This document shows positions 18,460-25,866 of a stretch of DNA of 64,000 nucleotides, in pieces (position 1 is the first letter of the stretch; the number at the start of each line of letters is the position of its first letter). The position numbers and the translations under genes were made by a program. Under the pieces are notes generated by a model that was given only the letters and a program-made list of their open reading frames with translations, did not search any database and was not told the DNA's origin. The stretch is from Bacteroides clarus YIT 12056 (GTDB taxonomy: Bacteria > Bacteroidota > Bacteroidia > Bacteroidales > Bacteroidaceae), in NCBI RefSeq assembly GCF_900129655.1, contig NZ_FQWK01000002.1, forward strand, positions 434,001 through 498,000, read 5' to 3'.

Positions 18460-18590
18460 GTTGAAAGTCAAGAGTTGAAAGTTGGGCTGCGCAGTTTGGT
18501 TTTCAACTCCTGACTCTCAACTTTCAACTTTTCACTTTCAACTCCCAACGCCATGTCCGCCCAGCCCGATAACCCTCAATTTTCAACTCT
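18460..18590. repeat. Low-complexity TTGAAAGT / TCAACT repeat, imperfect inverted
   Basis: The 97-base recJ-recQ gap consists of TTGAAAGT and AGAGTTGAAAGTT units on the left (18460-18485) and CAACTCTCAACTTTCAACT-like units on the right (18502-18548), which can pair. The same unit (CAATTTTCAACTCTCAACTC) continues inside the recQ frame at about 18577-18597. Confidence 0.7.
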
Positions 18591-20487
18591 CAACTCCCGA
18601 CTTTTAAAACAGTATTGGGGATACGACCGCTTCCGGGGAATCCAGGAAGATATTATCAACAGTATCAGTGAGAACAAAGACACATTGGGACTGATGCCTA
18701 CGGGTGGCGGTAAGTCCATTACTTTCCAAGTTCCGGCACTTGCCAAAGACGGATTATGTCTGGTTATTACCCCCCTGATAGCCCTGATGAAAGACCAAGT
18801 GCAGAATTTAAGGAAGCGGGGCATCAAAGCGCTTGCCATCTACTCCGGCATGAACCGGCAGGACATTATCACAACCCTCGAGAACTGCATCTTCGGCGAC
18901 TATAAGTTCCTCTACATCTCCCCCGAACGGCTGGATACGGAAATCTTCCGTATCAAACTGCGGAAAATGAAGGTCAGCATGATTACGGTGGACGAAAGCC
19001 ATTGTATTTCGCAATGGGGGTACGACTTCCGTCCCGCCTACCTGAAAATTGCGGAAATACGTGAACTGCTGCCGGACGCTCCGGTTCTGGCCTTGACAGC
19101 TACCGCAACTCCGGAAGTTGTGAAGGACATCCAGACCCGCTTGCATTTCCGCCGGGAAAATGTATTCCGCATGAGTTTCGAGCGGAACAACCTTGCCTAT
19201 ATCGTCCGTAAGACGGAGAACAAAACGGCCGAACTGCTGCATATATTGCGCAGTATGCCCGGCAGCGCCATTGTGTATGTACGCAATCGCCGCCGTACCA
19301 AAGAAATCACCGAACTGCTGAATAATGAAGATATCACAGCCGATTTCTACCATGCCGGACTGGACGATGCCTCCAAAGACATCCGACAGCACCGCTGGCA
19401 ATCCGGTGAAAGCCGCGTCATGGTAGCCACCAACGCCTTTGGAATGGGCATAGACAAGCCGGATGTGCGCATTGTTATCCACATGGATTTGCCCGACTCC
19501 ATAGAGGCCTATTTTCAGGAAGCCGGGAGAGCCGGTCGCGACGGGCAAAAAGCCTATGCCGTCATCCTGTACGCCAAATCGGACAAAACCACGCTGCACA
19601 AGCGCATACCCGACACTTTTCCGGAAAAAGACTATATTAAAGATGTGTACGAGCATCTTCAATACTACTACCAGATGGCAATGGGAGACGGACTGGAATG
19701 TGTACGGGAATTCAACATCGAGGATTTCTGCCGTAAGTTCAAGCACTTCCCCGTCCCGGTGGACAGCGCACTGAAAATCCTGACCCAGGCAGGCTATCTG
19801 GAATATACCGGAGAACAGGATAACACCTCACGCATCCTCTTTACCATACGCAGGGACGAACTTTACAGGCTGCGCGAAATGGGTGAAGACATGGACAAAC
19901 TCATTCAAGCCGTACTCCGTTCCTATACAGGGGTATTTACAGACTACACCTATATCAACGAAGATTCGCTCGCCGTGCGCACGGGACTTACCCGCCGGCA
20001 AATCTACGAGTTGCTGGTTCACCTTGCCAAACTGCATATCGTAAATTACATCCCCCACAAAAAGACACCTTATATAATATACACGCGCGAACGTGTGGAG
20101 GCGCAACGCATCCACCTTTCTCCGGAAATTTATGAAGAACGGAAAGCCCGTTATGAAGCACGCATCAATTCCATACTGGACTACGTAACCAACGACACCG
20201 TATGCCGCAGCCGTATGCTGCTGGATTACTTCGGAGAGAAAAACGAACATAATTGCGGGCAGTGCGACACTTGCATCAGTCTGCGCAACAAGCCTGCAAC
20301 CGACAGGCCGACCTCCAAAGAGCTTGCCGGAAAAATACAAGAGATACTCTCTTCCGCCCCGCAAACTCCCGCCGGTCTGCTCGAACAACTTCCGACGGAC
20401 AAAGAGCTTTTGACCGAGGCATTACACCGATTATTGGACGAAGGAAAAATTATTGCCGTCAACGGAATACTGCAAATCAAAAAATAA
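18553..20487 (+). CDS. recQ: ATP-dependent DNA helicase RecQ
   Basis: The 644-residue protein is a 3'-5' superfamily 2 helicase. Walker A is PTGGGKSITF, the DExH box is VDESHCISQWGYDFRP, and motif VI is QEAGRAGRDG. The RQC region contains zinc-binding cysteines (CRSRMLLDYFGEK...CGQCDTC) and a winged helix. The C-terminus shows no clear HRDC domain. The N-terminal residues NPQFSTLNSR are encoded by a copy of the low-complexity repeat that fills the upstream gap; I see no better ATG downstream before LLKQYWGY, so the repeat seems to have become part of the coding sequence. Confidence 0.94.
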   Translation: MSAQPDNPQFSTLNSRLLKQYWGYDRFRGIQEDIINSISENKDTLGLMPTGGGKSITFQVPALAKDGLCLVITPLIALMKDQVQNLRKRGIKALAIYSGMNRQDIITTLENCIFGDYKFLYISPERLDTEIFRIKLRKMKVSMITVDESHCISQWGYDFRPAYLKIAEIRELLPDAPVLALTATATPEVVKDIQTRLHFRRENVFRMSFERNNLAYIVRKTENKTAELLHILRSMPGSAIVYVRNRRRTKEITELLNNEDITADFYHAGLDDASKDIRQHRWQSGESRVMVATNAFGMGIDKPDVRIVIHMDLPDSIEAYFQEAGRAGRDGQKAYAVILYAKSDKTTLHKRIPDTFPEKDYIKDVYEHLQYYYQMAMGDGLECVREFNIEDFCRKFKHFPVPVDSALKILTQAGYLEYTGEQDNTSRILFTIRRDELYRLREMGEDMDKLIQAVLRSYTGVFTDYTYINEDSLAVRTGLTRRQIYELLVHLAKLHIVNYIPHKKTPYIIYTRERVEAQRIHLSPEIYEERKARYEARINSILDYVTNDTVCRSRMLLDYFGEKNEHNCGQCDTCISLRNKPATDRPTSKELAGKIQEILSSAPQTPAGLLEQLPTDKELLTEALHRLLDEGKIIAVNGILQIKK

Positions 20488-20492
20488 ATCAT

Positions 20493-20500
20493 TACTTTTG
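20493..20500 (+). promoter_or_regulatory. -7 element for the TPR gene
   Basis: TACTTTTG starts 6 bases after the recQ stop, 65 bases before the next ATG. Confidence 0.55.
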
Positions 20501-20564
20501 CACGGTGCATACACGCACTGCTCCTATCAACCTATTAAAACATAACTAAAACAATATCATAACC

Positions 20565-21524
20565 ATGGGATTCTTTAAATCTTTTTTCTCCGGCAAAGCG
20601 AGCAATCCGGAAGAGGAAAAACAAAAAAATAAGCAAAAGAACTTCGAGATATTCAAGTACGACGGTATGCGTGCCCAACGCATGGGACGCGCCGACTATG
20701 CCATTAAATGCTTTACCGAAGCCCTTGCGCTGCAAGAGGATTTCGAAACAATGGGCTATTTGGCGCAAGTATATATCCAGTCCAACGAACCGGACGAAGC
20801 CCGCAAACTTTTGGAGAAGATGACCCAAATAGAACCGGAGCATACCTCCACCTTCCTCACCCTTGCCAACGTCTGCTACATGCAAGAGGACTACGCCGCC
20901 ATGGCGGAAGCCGCCCAAAAAGCCATCGCCATTGAAGAAGGCAGTGCCATGGCGCATTATCTGTTGGGCAAAGCCGACAACGGACAGAACGACGGCATTA
21001 TGTGCATCGCCCATCTCACAAAAGCCATCGTATTGAAAGACGACTTCACCGAAGCCCGCCTGCTGCGCGCCGAAGCTCTGACGAAGATGCGGCAATACAA
21101 AGAAGCCATGGAAGACATCGATGCCGTACTCGCCCAAGACCCGGACGACGAAAGCGCCATATTGCTTCGCGGAAAGATAAAAGAAGCAACCGGCGCCGAG
21201 GCCGAAGCGGAAGCCGACTATCTTCATATAACCGAGTTGAATCCGTTCAACGAGCAGGCGTTCCTCTACTTGGGACAACTGTACATCGTCCAAAAGAAGC
21301 TGACCGAAGCTATCGCCCTGTTTGATGAAGCCATTGAGCTGAACCCTAACTTCGCCCAGGCCTACCACGAACGCGGGCGTGCCAAGCTGCTGAACGGTGA
21401 CAAGGAAGGCTCTGTGGAAGACATGAAGCGCGGACTGGAACTGAACCCGAAAGACATACAAGGATTCACCGGACAATATGGCAATCAGCCGGGCAACAAT
21501 ACGACAAATGTATTGGGATTGTAA
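20565..21524 (+). CDS. Tetratricopeptide repeat protein
   Basis: The product has 319 residues, no signal peptide and no membrane segment. After a basic N-terminus (SKKA-type, rich in Lys/Glu to about 30) it is made of about seven TPR-like units (for example ADYAIKCFTEALALQ, AEAAQKAIAIEEGSAMAHYLLG, LTEAIALFDEAIELNPNFAQAYHERG). It is acidic, ends in a flexible Gly/Asn-rich tail, and is probably a cytoplasmic scaffold. Neither partner nor pathway can be inferred; neighbours are recQ upstream and the aromatic operon downstream, each with its own promoter. Confidence 0.85.
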   Translation: MGFFKSFFSGKASNPEEEKQKNKQKNFEIFKYDGMRAQRMGRADYAIKCFTEALALQEDFETMGYLAQVYIQSNEPDEARKLLEKMTQIEPEHTSTFLTLANVCYMQEDYAAMAEAAQKAIAIEEGSAMAHYLLGKADNGQNDGIMCIAHLTKAIVLKDDFTEARLLRAEALTKMRQYKEAMEDIDAVLAQDPDDESAILLRGKIKEATGAEAEAEADYLHITELNPFNEQAFLYLGQLYIVQKKLTEAIALFDEAIELNPNFAQAYHERGRAKLLNGDKEGSVEDMKRGLELNPKDIQGFTGQYGNQPGNNTTNVLGL

Positions 21525-21573
21525 AAGATTATCTATAAATTGATACAAATATCAAAAAAAACATTGTTTTTTA

Positions 21574-21603
21574 TTTGCGTATAAAAGAAAAGTATTACTT
21601 TTG
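21574..21603 (+). promoter_or_regulatory. Promoter of the aromatic amino acid operon
   Basis: TTTG at 21574-21577 and TACTTTTG at 21596-21603 are separated by 18 bases, close to the Bacteroides -33/-7 arrangement. Transcription would begin about 21610, some 20 bases before the leader peptide ATG and 220 bases before pheA. Confidence 0.75.
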
Positions 21604-21631
21604 TCGCGTAATTCAAAACAAGAGAACAGCA

Positions 21632-21721
21632 ATGATGAAATCATTTACTTATGCATATTACTTCTTTTTTTACTTTTACTTTAGCCGGAAAGTAGAGCGG
21701 GAGTTTGTATGTATCAAGTGA
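21632..21721 (+). CDS. Phe/Tyr-rich leader peptide of the aromatic operon
   Basis: A 29-codon ORF starts at the ATG at 21632 (a second ATG follows at once) and ends with TGA at 21719-21721. It encodes MMKSFTYAYY, then FFFYFYF, then SRKVEREFVCIK: 7 Phe and 5 Tyr in 29 residues, with 10 aromatics in the 13-codon stretch from residue 5 to 17. It lies between the promoter and a terminator hairpin directly upstream of pheA. Such composition is what a ribosome-stalling attenuator for Phe and Tyr supply needs, and it is very unlikely by chance. Confidence 0.85.
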   Translation: MMKSFTYAYYFFFYFYFSRKVEREFVCIK

Positions 21722-21798
21722 CAGTGATGCTTAAGAACTGAATAGAGAACTAAGTAATATATAGAATCCCGCTCCATTGTATGGAAGCGGGATTTTTT
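21695..21798 (+). promoter_or_regulatory. Attenuator: antiterminator and terminator of the pheA operon
   Basis: Terminator: the arm around AATCCCGCT (21765-21775) pairs with AGCGGGATT (21784-21794, one mismatch inside), ending in a T6 run (21793-21798). Competing pairing: GAGCGGGA at 21695-21702, inside the 3' part of the leader ORF, is the exact complement of TCCCGCTC at 21767-21774, the terminator's 5' arm. A ribosome stalled on the Phe/Tyr codons (21644-21682) would leave 21695-21702 free to form the antiterminator; one that reads on would tend to mask it and allow termination. This is inference from the pairing; no transcript data are available here. Confidence 0.78.
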
Positions 21799-21829
21799 GT
21801 AGCATAAACTAAGAAAAAAACAGTCAGGA

Positions 21830-22678
21830 ATGAAAAAAATAGCCATTCAAGGAACATTAGGTTCGTATCATGACATTGCCGCACACAAGTACTTCGAAGG
21901 AGAAGAAATACAGCTTATCTGCTGCGCTACCTTTGAGGATGTATTTGCAGCTGTCAAGAAAGACAGTCAGACCATAGGTATGCTGGCAATAGAAAATACG
22001 ATTGCAGGCAGCTTGCTGCACAACAATGAGCTGCTCCGCCAAAGCGGCGCACAGATTGTGGGCGAATATAAGCTGCGCATCTCGCACAGCTTCGTTTGCT
22101 TGCCCGAAGAGGATTGGGACGACATCACGGAAGTAAATTCCCACCCCATCGCTCTGATGCAGTGCCGCGAGTTCCTCGGACAGCACCCCGGCATCAAAGT
22201 CGTGGAAGGCGAAGATACCGCCCTCAGTGCGGAGATTATCAAGAGAGAGAACCTGAAAGGACACGCCGCCATATGCTCCAAAGCCGCCGCCGAACGTTAC
22301 GGCATGAAAGTGTTGCAGGAAGGCATCGAGACAAACAAGCACAACTTCACCCGCTTTCTGGTTGTGGCAGACCCGTGGCAGGTGGATGAACTGAGCCGTC
22401 ACCGCAATAAGGAGGTCAACAAGGCAAGCATGGTATTCACGTTGCCGCATACCGAGGGAAGCCTCTCACAGGTATTGTCCATCCTGTCTTTCTACCGCAT
22501 CAACCTGACAAAAATACAATCACTGCCCATCATCGGGCGCGAATGGGAATATCAATTCTATGTAGACGTGGTTTTCGACAATGTACTGAAGTATAAACAA
22601 TCTATCGTGGCTATCACCCCGCTGACCAAAGAACTTAAAATATTAGGAGAATACGAAGATGGAAAATCAAATATCTAA
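21830..22678 (+). CDS. pheA: Prephenate dehydratase
   Basis: The 282-residue monofunctional enzyme converts prephenate to phenylpyruvate for Phe synthesis. Dehydratase motifs: IQGTLGSYHDIAA, the LAIENTIAGSLLHN block, HPIALMQC, and the catalytic NFTRFLVV (Thr-Arg-Phe). A C-terminal ACT domain (about 195-275, ASMVFTLPHTEGSLSQVLSILSFYRINLTKIQS) should bind Phe for feedback inhibition. There is no N-terminal chorismate mutase; that activity is fused to the DAHP synthase two genes downstream. It is the first structural gene behind the leader peptide and overlaps the next gene by 20 bases. Confidence 0.95.
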   Translation: MKKIAIQGTLGSYHDIAAHKYFEGEEIQLICCATFEDVFAAVKKDSQTIGMLAIENTIAGSLLHNNELLRQSGAQIVGEYKLRISHSFVCLPEEDWDDITEVNSHPIALMQCREFLGQHPGIKVVEGEDTALSAEIIKRENLKGHAAICSKAAAERYGMKVLQEGIETNKHNFTRFLVVADPWQVDELSRHRNKEVNKASMVFTLPHTEGSLSQVLSILSFYRINLTKIQSLPIIGREWEYQFYVDVVFDNVLKYKQSIVAITPLTKELKILGEYEDGKSNI

Positions 22679-23834
22679 AATAAAGCCCGCCGACCGACTG
22701 GCAAGCGTAAGCGAATACTACTTCTCTAAAAAACTGAAAGAGGTGGCGCAAATGAATGCCGAAGGCAAGGATGTAATCAGCCTGGGTATCGGCAGTCCCG
22801 ATATGCCCCCCTCGGAAGACACCATACAAACGCTTTGCGATGCGGCGCGCAATCCTGACGGACATGGCTATCAACCCTACGTAGGTATTCCCGAATTGCG
22901 CCGCGGTTTTGCCGGATGGTATAAGAAATGGTACGGCGTGGAGCTGAACCCGAACACGGAAATACAGCCGCTCATCGGTTCCAAAGAAGGTATTCTGCAC
23001 GTCACGCTGGCTTTCGTCAATCCCGGTGAGCAGGTATTGGTTCCCAACCCCGGCTATCCCACCTATACTTCATTGAGCAAGATATTGGGCGCCGAGGTCG
23101 TGAACTACAACCTGAAAGAAGAAAACGGCTGGATACCCGACTTCGATGAGCTGGAGAAAATGGATATGAGCCGTGTCAAACTGATGTGGACCAACTATCC
23201 CAATATGCCGACAGGAGCGAACGCCACGCCGGAGCTTTACCAAAAGCTGGTGGACTTCGCACGCCGTAAGGACATCGTCATCGTCAACGACAATCCGTAC
23301 AGCTTTATCCTGAACGAACGTCCTATCAGCATTCTCGGCGTTCCGGGAGCGAAGGAATGCTGCATCGAGTTCAACTCCATGAGCAAGAGCCACAATATGC
23401 CGGGCTGGCGCATCGGTATGCTCGCCTCCAATGCCGACTTCGTACAATGGATACTGAAAGTGAAGAGCAACATAGACAGCGGTATGTTCCGCGCCATGCA
23501 GCTGGCAGCCGCCACTGCCCTGGAAGCCGGTGAAGAATGGTACGAGGGCAACAATAAGAACTATCGCGGACGCCGCCGGCTGGCAGGGGAAATAATGCGT
23601 GAACTGGGATGTACTTACGATGAAAGTCAGGTAGGCATGTTCCTTTGGGGAAAGATACCCGACAGTTGCGCCGATGTAGAGGAACTGACCGAGCGGGTAT
23701 TGCATGAAGCGCGTGTATTCATCACTCCGGGATTTATCTTCGGCAGCAATGGAAAAAGATACATCCGTATCTCGCTTTGCGGCAAGGACGACAAACTGGC
23801 GGAAGCGTTGAAACGTATCAAAGCAATGAGATAA
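22659..23834 (+). CDS. PLP-dependent class I/II aminotransferase, probably aromatic
   Basis: A 391-residue fold-type I aminotransferase. Visible: GIGSPDMPPS near the N-terminus, the GSKEGI cofactor loop, NPGYPTY, NYPNMPTGA, VNDNPYS, the PLP lysine in NSMSKSHNMPGWRIG and the substrate Arg in RYIRISLC. Its sequence type recalls aminotransferases annotated near LL-diaminopimelate aminotransferase, but its place inside a Phe/Tyr operon, overlapping pheA, argues that it transaminates phenylpyruvate and 4-hydroxyphenylpyruvate. The substrate is therefore inferred from context. Confidence 0.9.
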   Translation: MENQISKIKPADRLASVSEYYFSKKLKEVAQMNAEGKDVISLGIGSPDMPPSEDTIQTLCDAARNPDGHGYQPYVGIPELRRGFAGWYKKWYGVELNPNTEIQPLIGSKEGILHVTLAFVNPGEQVLVPNPGYPTYTSLSKILGAEVVNYNLKEENGWIPDFDELEKMDMSRVKLMWTNYPNMPTGANATPELYQKLVDFARRKDIVIVNDNPYSFILNERPISILGVPGAKECCIEFNSMSKSHNMPGWRIGMLASNADFVQWILKVKSNIDSGMFRAMQLAAATALEAGEEWYEGNNKNYRGRRRLAGEIMRELGCTYDESQVGMFLWGKIPDSCADVEELTERVLHEARVFITPGFIFGSNGKRYIRISLCGKDDKLAEALKRIKAMR

Positions 23835-23904
23835 TTTGATACGGAAGCGGGATAACGGCTTGGAAATATTTATACAACTGAATATAATTAAACAAATAAA
23901 GAAT

Positions 23905-24972
23905 ATGGAACTTGAATTAGAATCAATCTTGTTGCCGGGTATCGAAGAAAAACGTCCTCTGGTTATCGCCGGTCCATGCAGCGCAGAGACAGAAGAACAA
24001 GTTATGGATACCGCCAGGCAATTGTCTGCGAAAGGAATGAAGATATTCCGCGCGGGCATCTGGAAACCCCGTACCAAACCGGGCGGTTTCGAGGGTGTCG
24101 GCGTAGAAGGTTTGTCCTGGCTTAAAGAGGTGAAAAAGGAAACGGGCATGTATGTTTCCACTGAAGTAGCCACAGCCAAACATGTATATGAGTGCCTGAA
24201 AGCCGGAATAGACATACTTTGGGTAGGCGCCCGCACTACCGCCAATCCTTTTGCCGTACAGGAGATAGCAGATGCCCTGAAAGGCGTGGATATTCCGGTA
24301 TTGGTAAAGAACCCCGTTAATCCGGACTTGGAATTATGGATTGGCGCCTTGGAGCGTATCAACAATGCCGGTCTGAAACGTCTTGGAGCCATCCACCGCG
24401 GTTTCAGCAGCTACGACAAAAAGCTCTACCGCAACCTGCCGCAATGGCATATCCCTATCGAACTGCGCCGCCGCATTCCAAACCTGCCTATCATTTGCGA
24501 CCCGAGCCATATCGGCGGAAAGCGCGAACTGGTTGCTCCGCTTTGCCAGCAGGCAATGGACTTAGGCTTCAACGGTTTGATTATCGAAAGCCACTGCAAC
24601 CCGGATTGCGCGTGGAGCGACGCCGCCCAGCAGGTTACGCCGGATGTATTGGATTATATCCTTAACCTGCTTGTTATCCGCAAGGACACGCAAAGCACCG
24701 AAAACCTCAGCGAATTGCGCAAGCAGATTGACGAGTGCGACAACAACCTCATTCAGGAATTAGCCAAAAGGATGCGCGTAGCCCGTGAAATCGGCACATA
24801 CAAGAAAGAACATGATATGACCATCCTGCAAACGGGACGTTATAACGAGATTCTTGAAAAACGCGGCTCGCAAGGCGCACTGTGCGGCATGGATTCGGAA
24901 TTTATCAAGAAAGTGTTTGAGGCGATACACGAGGAAAGCGTGCGCCAGCAAATGGAAATTATTAATAAGTGA
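23905..24972 (+). CDS. Bifunctional DAHP synthase / chorismate mutase
   Basis: The N-terminal part (to about residue 255) is a KDO8P-synthase-like DAHP synthase, the entry step of the shikimate pathway: LVIAGPCSAETEEQ, KPRTKPGGFEGVGVEGL, WVGARTTANPFAVQ, CDPSHIGGKRELVAPL. The last 90 residues are an AroQ-type chorismate mutase (LSELRKQIDECDNNLIQELAKR, then REIGTYKKEHDM). The frame is open back to a TTG at 23836, but the added 23 residues are not family-like, so the ATG at 23905 (MELELES, 355 residues) is taken. The fusion places both the first step and the chorismate branch to Phe/Tyr under the leader-controlled promoter. Confidence 0.93.
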   Translation: MELELESILLPGIEEKRPLVIAGPCSAETEEQVMDTARQLSAKGMKIFRAGIWKPRTKPGGFEGVGVEGLSWLKEVKKETGMYVSTEVATAKHVYECLKAGIDILWVGARTTANPFAVQEIADALKGVDIPVLVKNPVNPDLELWIGALERINNAGLKRLGAIHRGFSSYDKKLYRNLPQWHIPIELRRRIPNLPIICDPSHIGGKRELVAPLCQQAMDLGFNGLIIESHCNPDCAWSDAAQQVTPDVLDYILNLLVIRKDTQSTENLSELRKQIDECDNNLIQELAKRMRVAREIGTYKKEHDMTILQTGRYNEILEKRGSQGALCGMDSEFIKKVFEAIHEESVRQQMEIINK

Positions 24973-25012
24973 CAAGATAACTATATAACATTGTCACTAT
25001 AACATCAAGTAT

Positions 25013-25786
25013 ATGCGAATATTAATACTCGGAGCCGGGAAAATGGGCTCTTTCTTTACGGATATTTTAAGTTTTCAACACGAGACGGCCGTGTTTGACG
25101 TCAACCCGCATCAATTGCGCTTTGTCTATAACACCTACCGTTTCACTACGCTGGAAGAAATCAAGGAGTTTGAACCGGAGCTGGTAATCAACGCCGCCAC
25201 GGTAAAATATACTCTGGAGGCTTTCCGCCAGGTGTTGCCCGTACTGCCCAAAGACTGTATCATCAGCGATATCGCTTCGGTAAAGACGGGACTGAAAAAA
25301 TTCTATGAAGAAAGCGGTTTCCGTTACGTGTCGACGCATCCCATGTTCGGACCGACTTTTGCCAGCCTGAGTAACCTGAATACGGAAAATGCCATCATCA
25401 TCAGCGAAGGCGACCACTTGGGAAAAATCTTCTTCAAAGACCTGTACCAGACCATGAAGCTCAATATCTTTGAGTACACTTTCGACGAGCATGATGAAAC
25501 GGTAGCCTATTCCTTGTCCATTCCTTTCGTTTCAACTTTTGTGTTTGCAGCGGTCATGAAGCATCAGGAAGCCCCGGGTACTACGTTCAAAAAGCATATG
25601 GCCATTGCCAAAGGCCTGTTGAGCGAGGACGATTATCTGCTCCAGGAAATTCTGTTCAATCCCCGTACGCCCGGACAAGTAGAGAATATACGCCTGGAAC
25701 TGAAGCAGCTGTTGGAAATCATCAACAATAAGGATGCGGAAGGGATGAAGAAATACCTGACTAAAATCAGAGAGAAGATTAAATGA
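25013..25786 (+). CDS. tyrA: Prephenate dehydrogenase
   Basis: The 257-residue NAD(P)-dependent enzyme oxidatively decarboxylates prephenate to 4-hydroxyphenylpyruvate for Tyr. The Rossmann motif is ILGAGKMGSFF, the conserved block is ISDIASVKTGLKKF, and the active-site His lies in STHPMFGPTFA. No ACT domain is present. It is the last gene of the aromatic operon, 40 bases after the DAHP synthase-mutase gene, and is followed by a hairpin at 25809-25835. Confidence 0.93.
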   Translation: MRILILGAGKMGSFFTDILSFQHETAVFDVNPHQLRFVYNTYRFTTLEEIKEFEPELVINAATVKYTLEAFRQVLPVLPKDCIISDIASVKTGLKKFYEESGFRYVSTHPMFGPTFASLSNLNTENAIIISEGDHLGKIFFKDLYQTMKLNIFEYTFDEHDETVAYSLSIPFVSTFVFAAVMKHQEAPGTTFKKHMAIAKGLLSEDDYLLQEILFNPRTPGQVENIRLELKQLLEIINNKDAEGMKKYLTKIREKIK

Positions 25787-25808
25787 TGATTTAATTCCCC
25801 TTTTCCCG

Positions 25809-25835
25809 CCCCTGCAAAACTTTTTTTTGCAGGGG
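25809..25835 (+). terminator. Intrinsic-type hairpin after tyrA
   Basis: CCCCTGCAAAA (25809-25819) pairs with TTTTGCAGGGG (25825-25835), an 11-bp perfect stem with a 5-base loop inside a T-run. It ends the aromatic operon just before the dnaG promoter. Confidence 0.7.
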
Positions 25836-25848
25836 CTGATTTTATATG

Positions 25849-25856
25849 TAACTTTG
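25849..25856 (+). promoter_or_regulatory. -7 element for dnaG
   Basis: TAACTTTG matches TAnnTTTG, 10 bases before the dnaG ATG, so the transcript would have almost no 5' leader. Confidence 0.6.
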
Positions 25857-25866
25857 TACTCGAATT

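Noticed and set aside
18808..19746. Minus-strand frame of 312 codons
   Set aside because: It is antisense to recQ helicase motifs and has no family features.
20535..21548. Minus-strand frame of 337 codons covering the TPR gene
   Set aside because: The plus-strand TPR pattern is periodic and convincing; the opposite frame only mirrors it and would extend over the TPR gene's promoter side.
23836..23904. Longer N-terminus of the DAHP synthase from a TTG at 23836
   Set aside because: The added residues do not look like the family, the codon directly follows the previous stop, and a good ATG lies at 23905.
23070..24392. Minus-strand open frame of 440 codons across the aminotransferase and DAHP synthase genes
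   Set aside because: It lies opposite two well-recognised enzymes and crosses their boundary; the product shows no domain.
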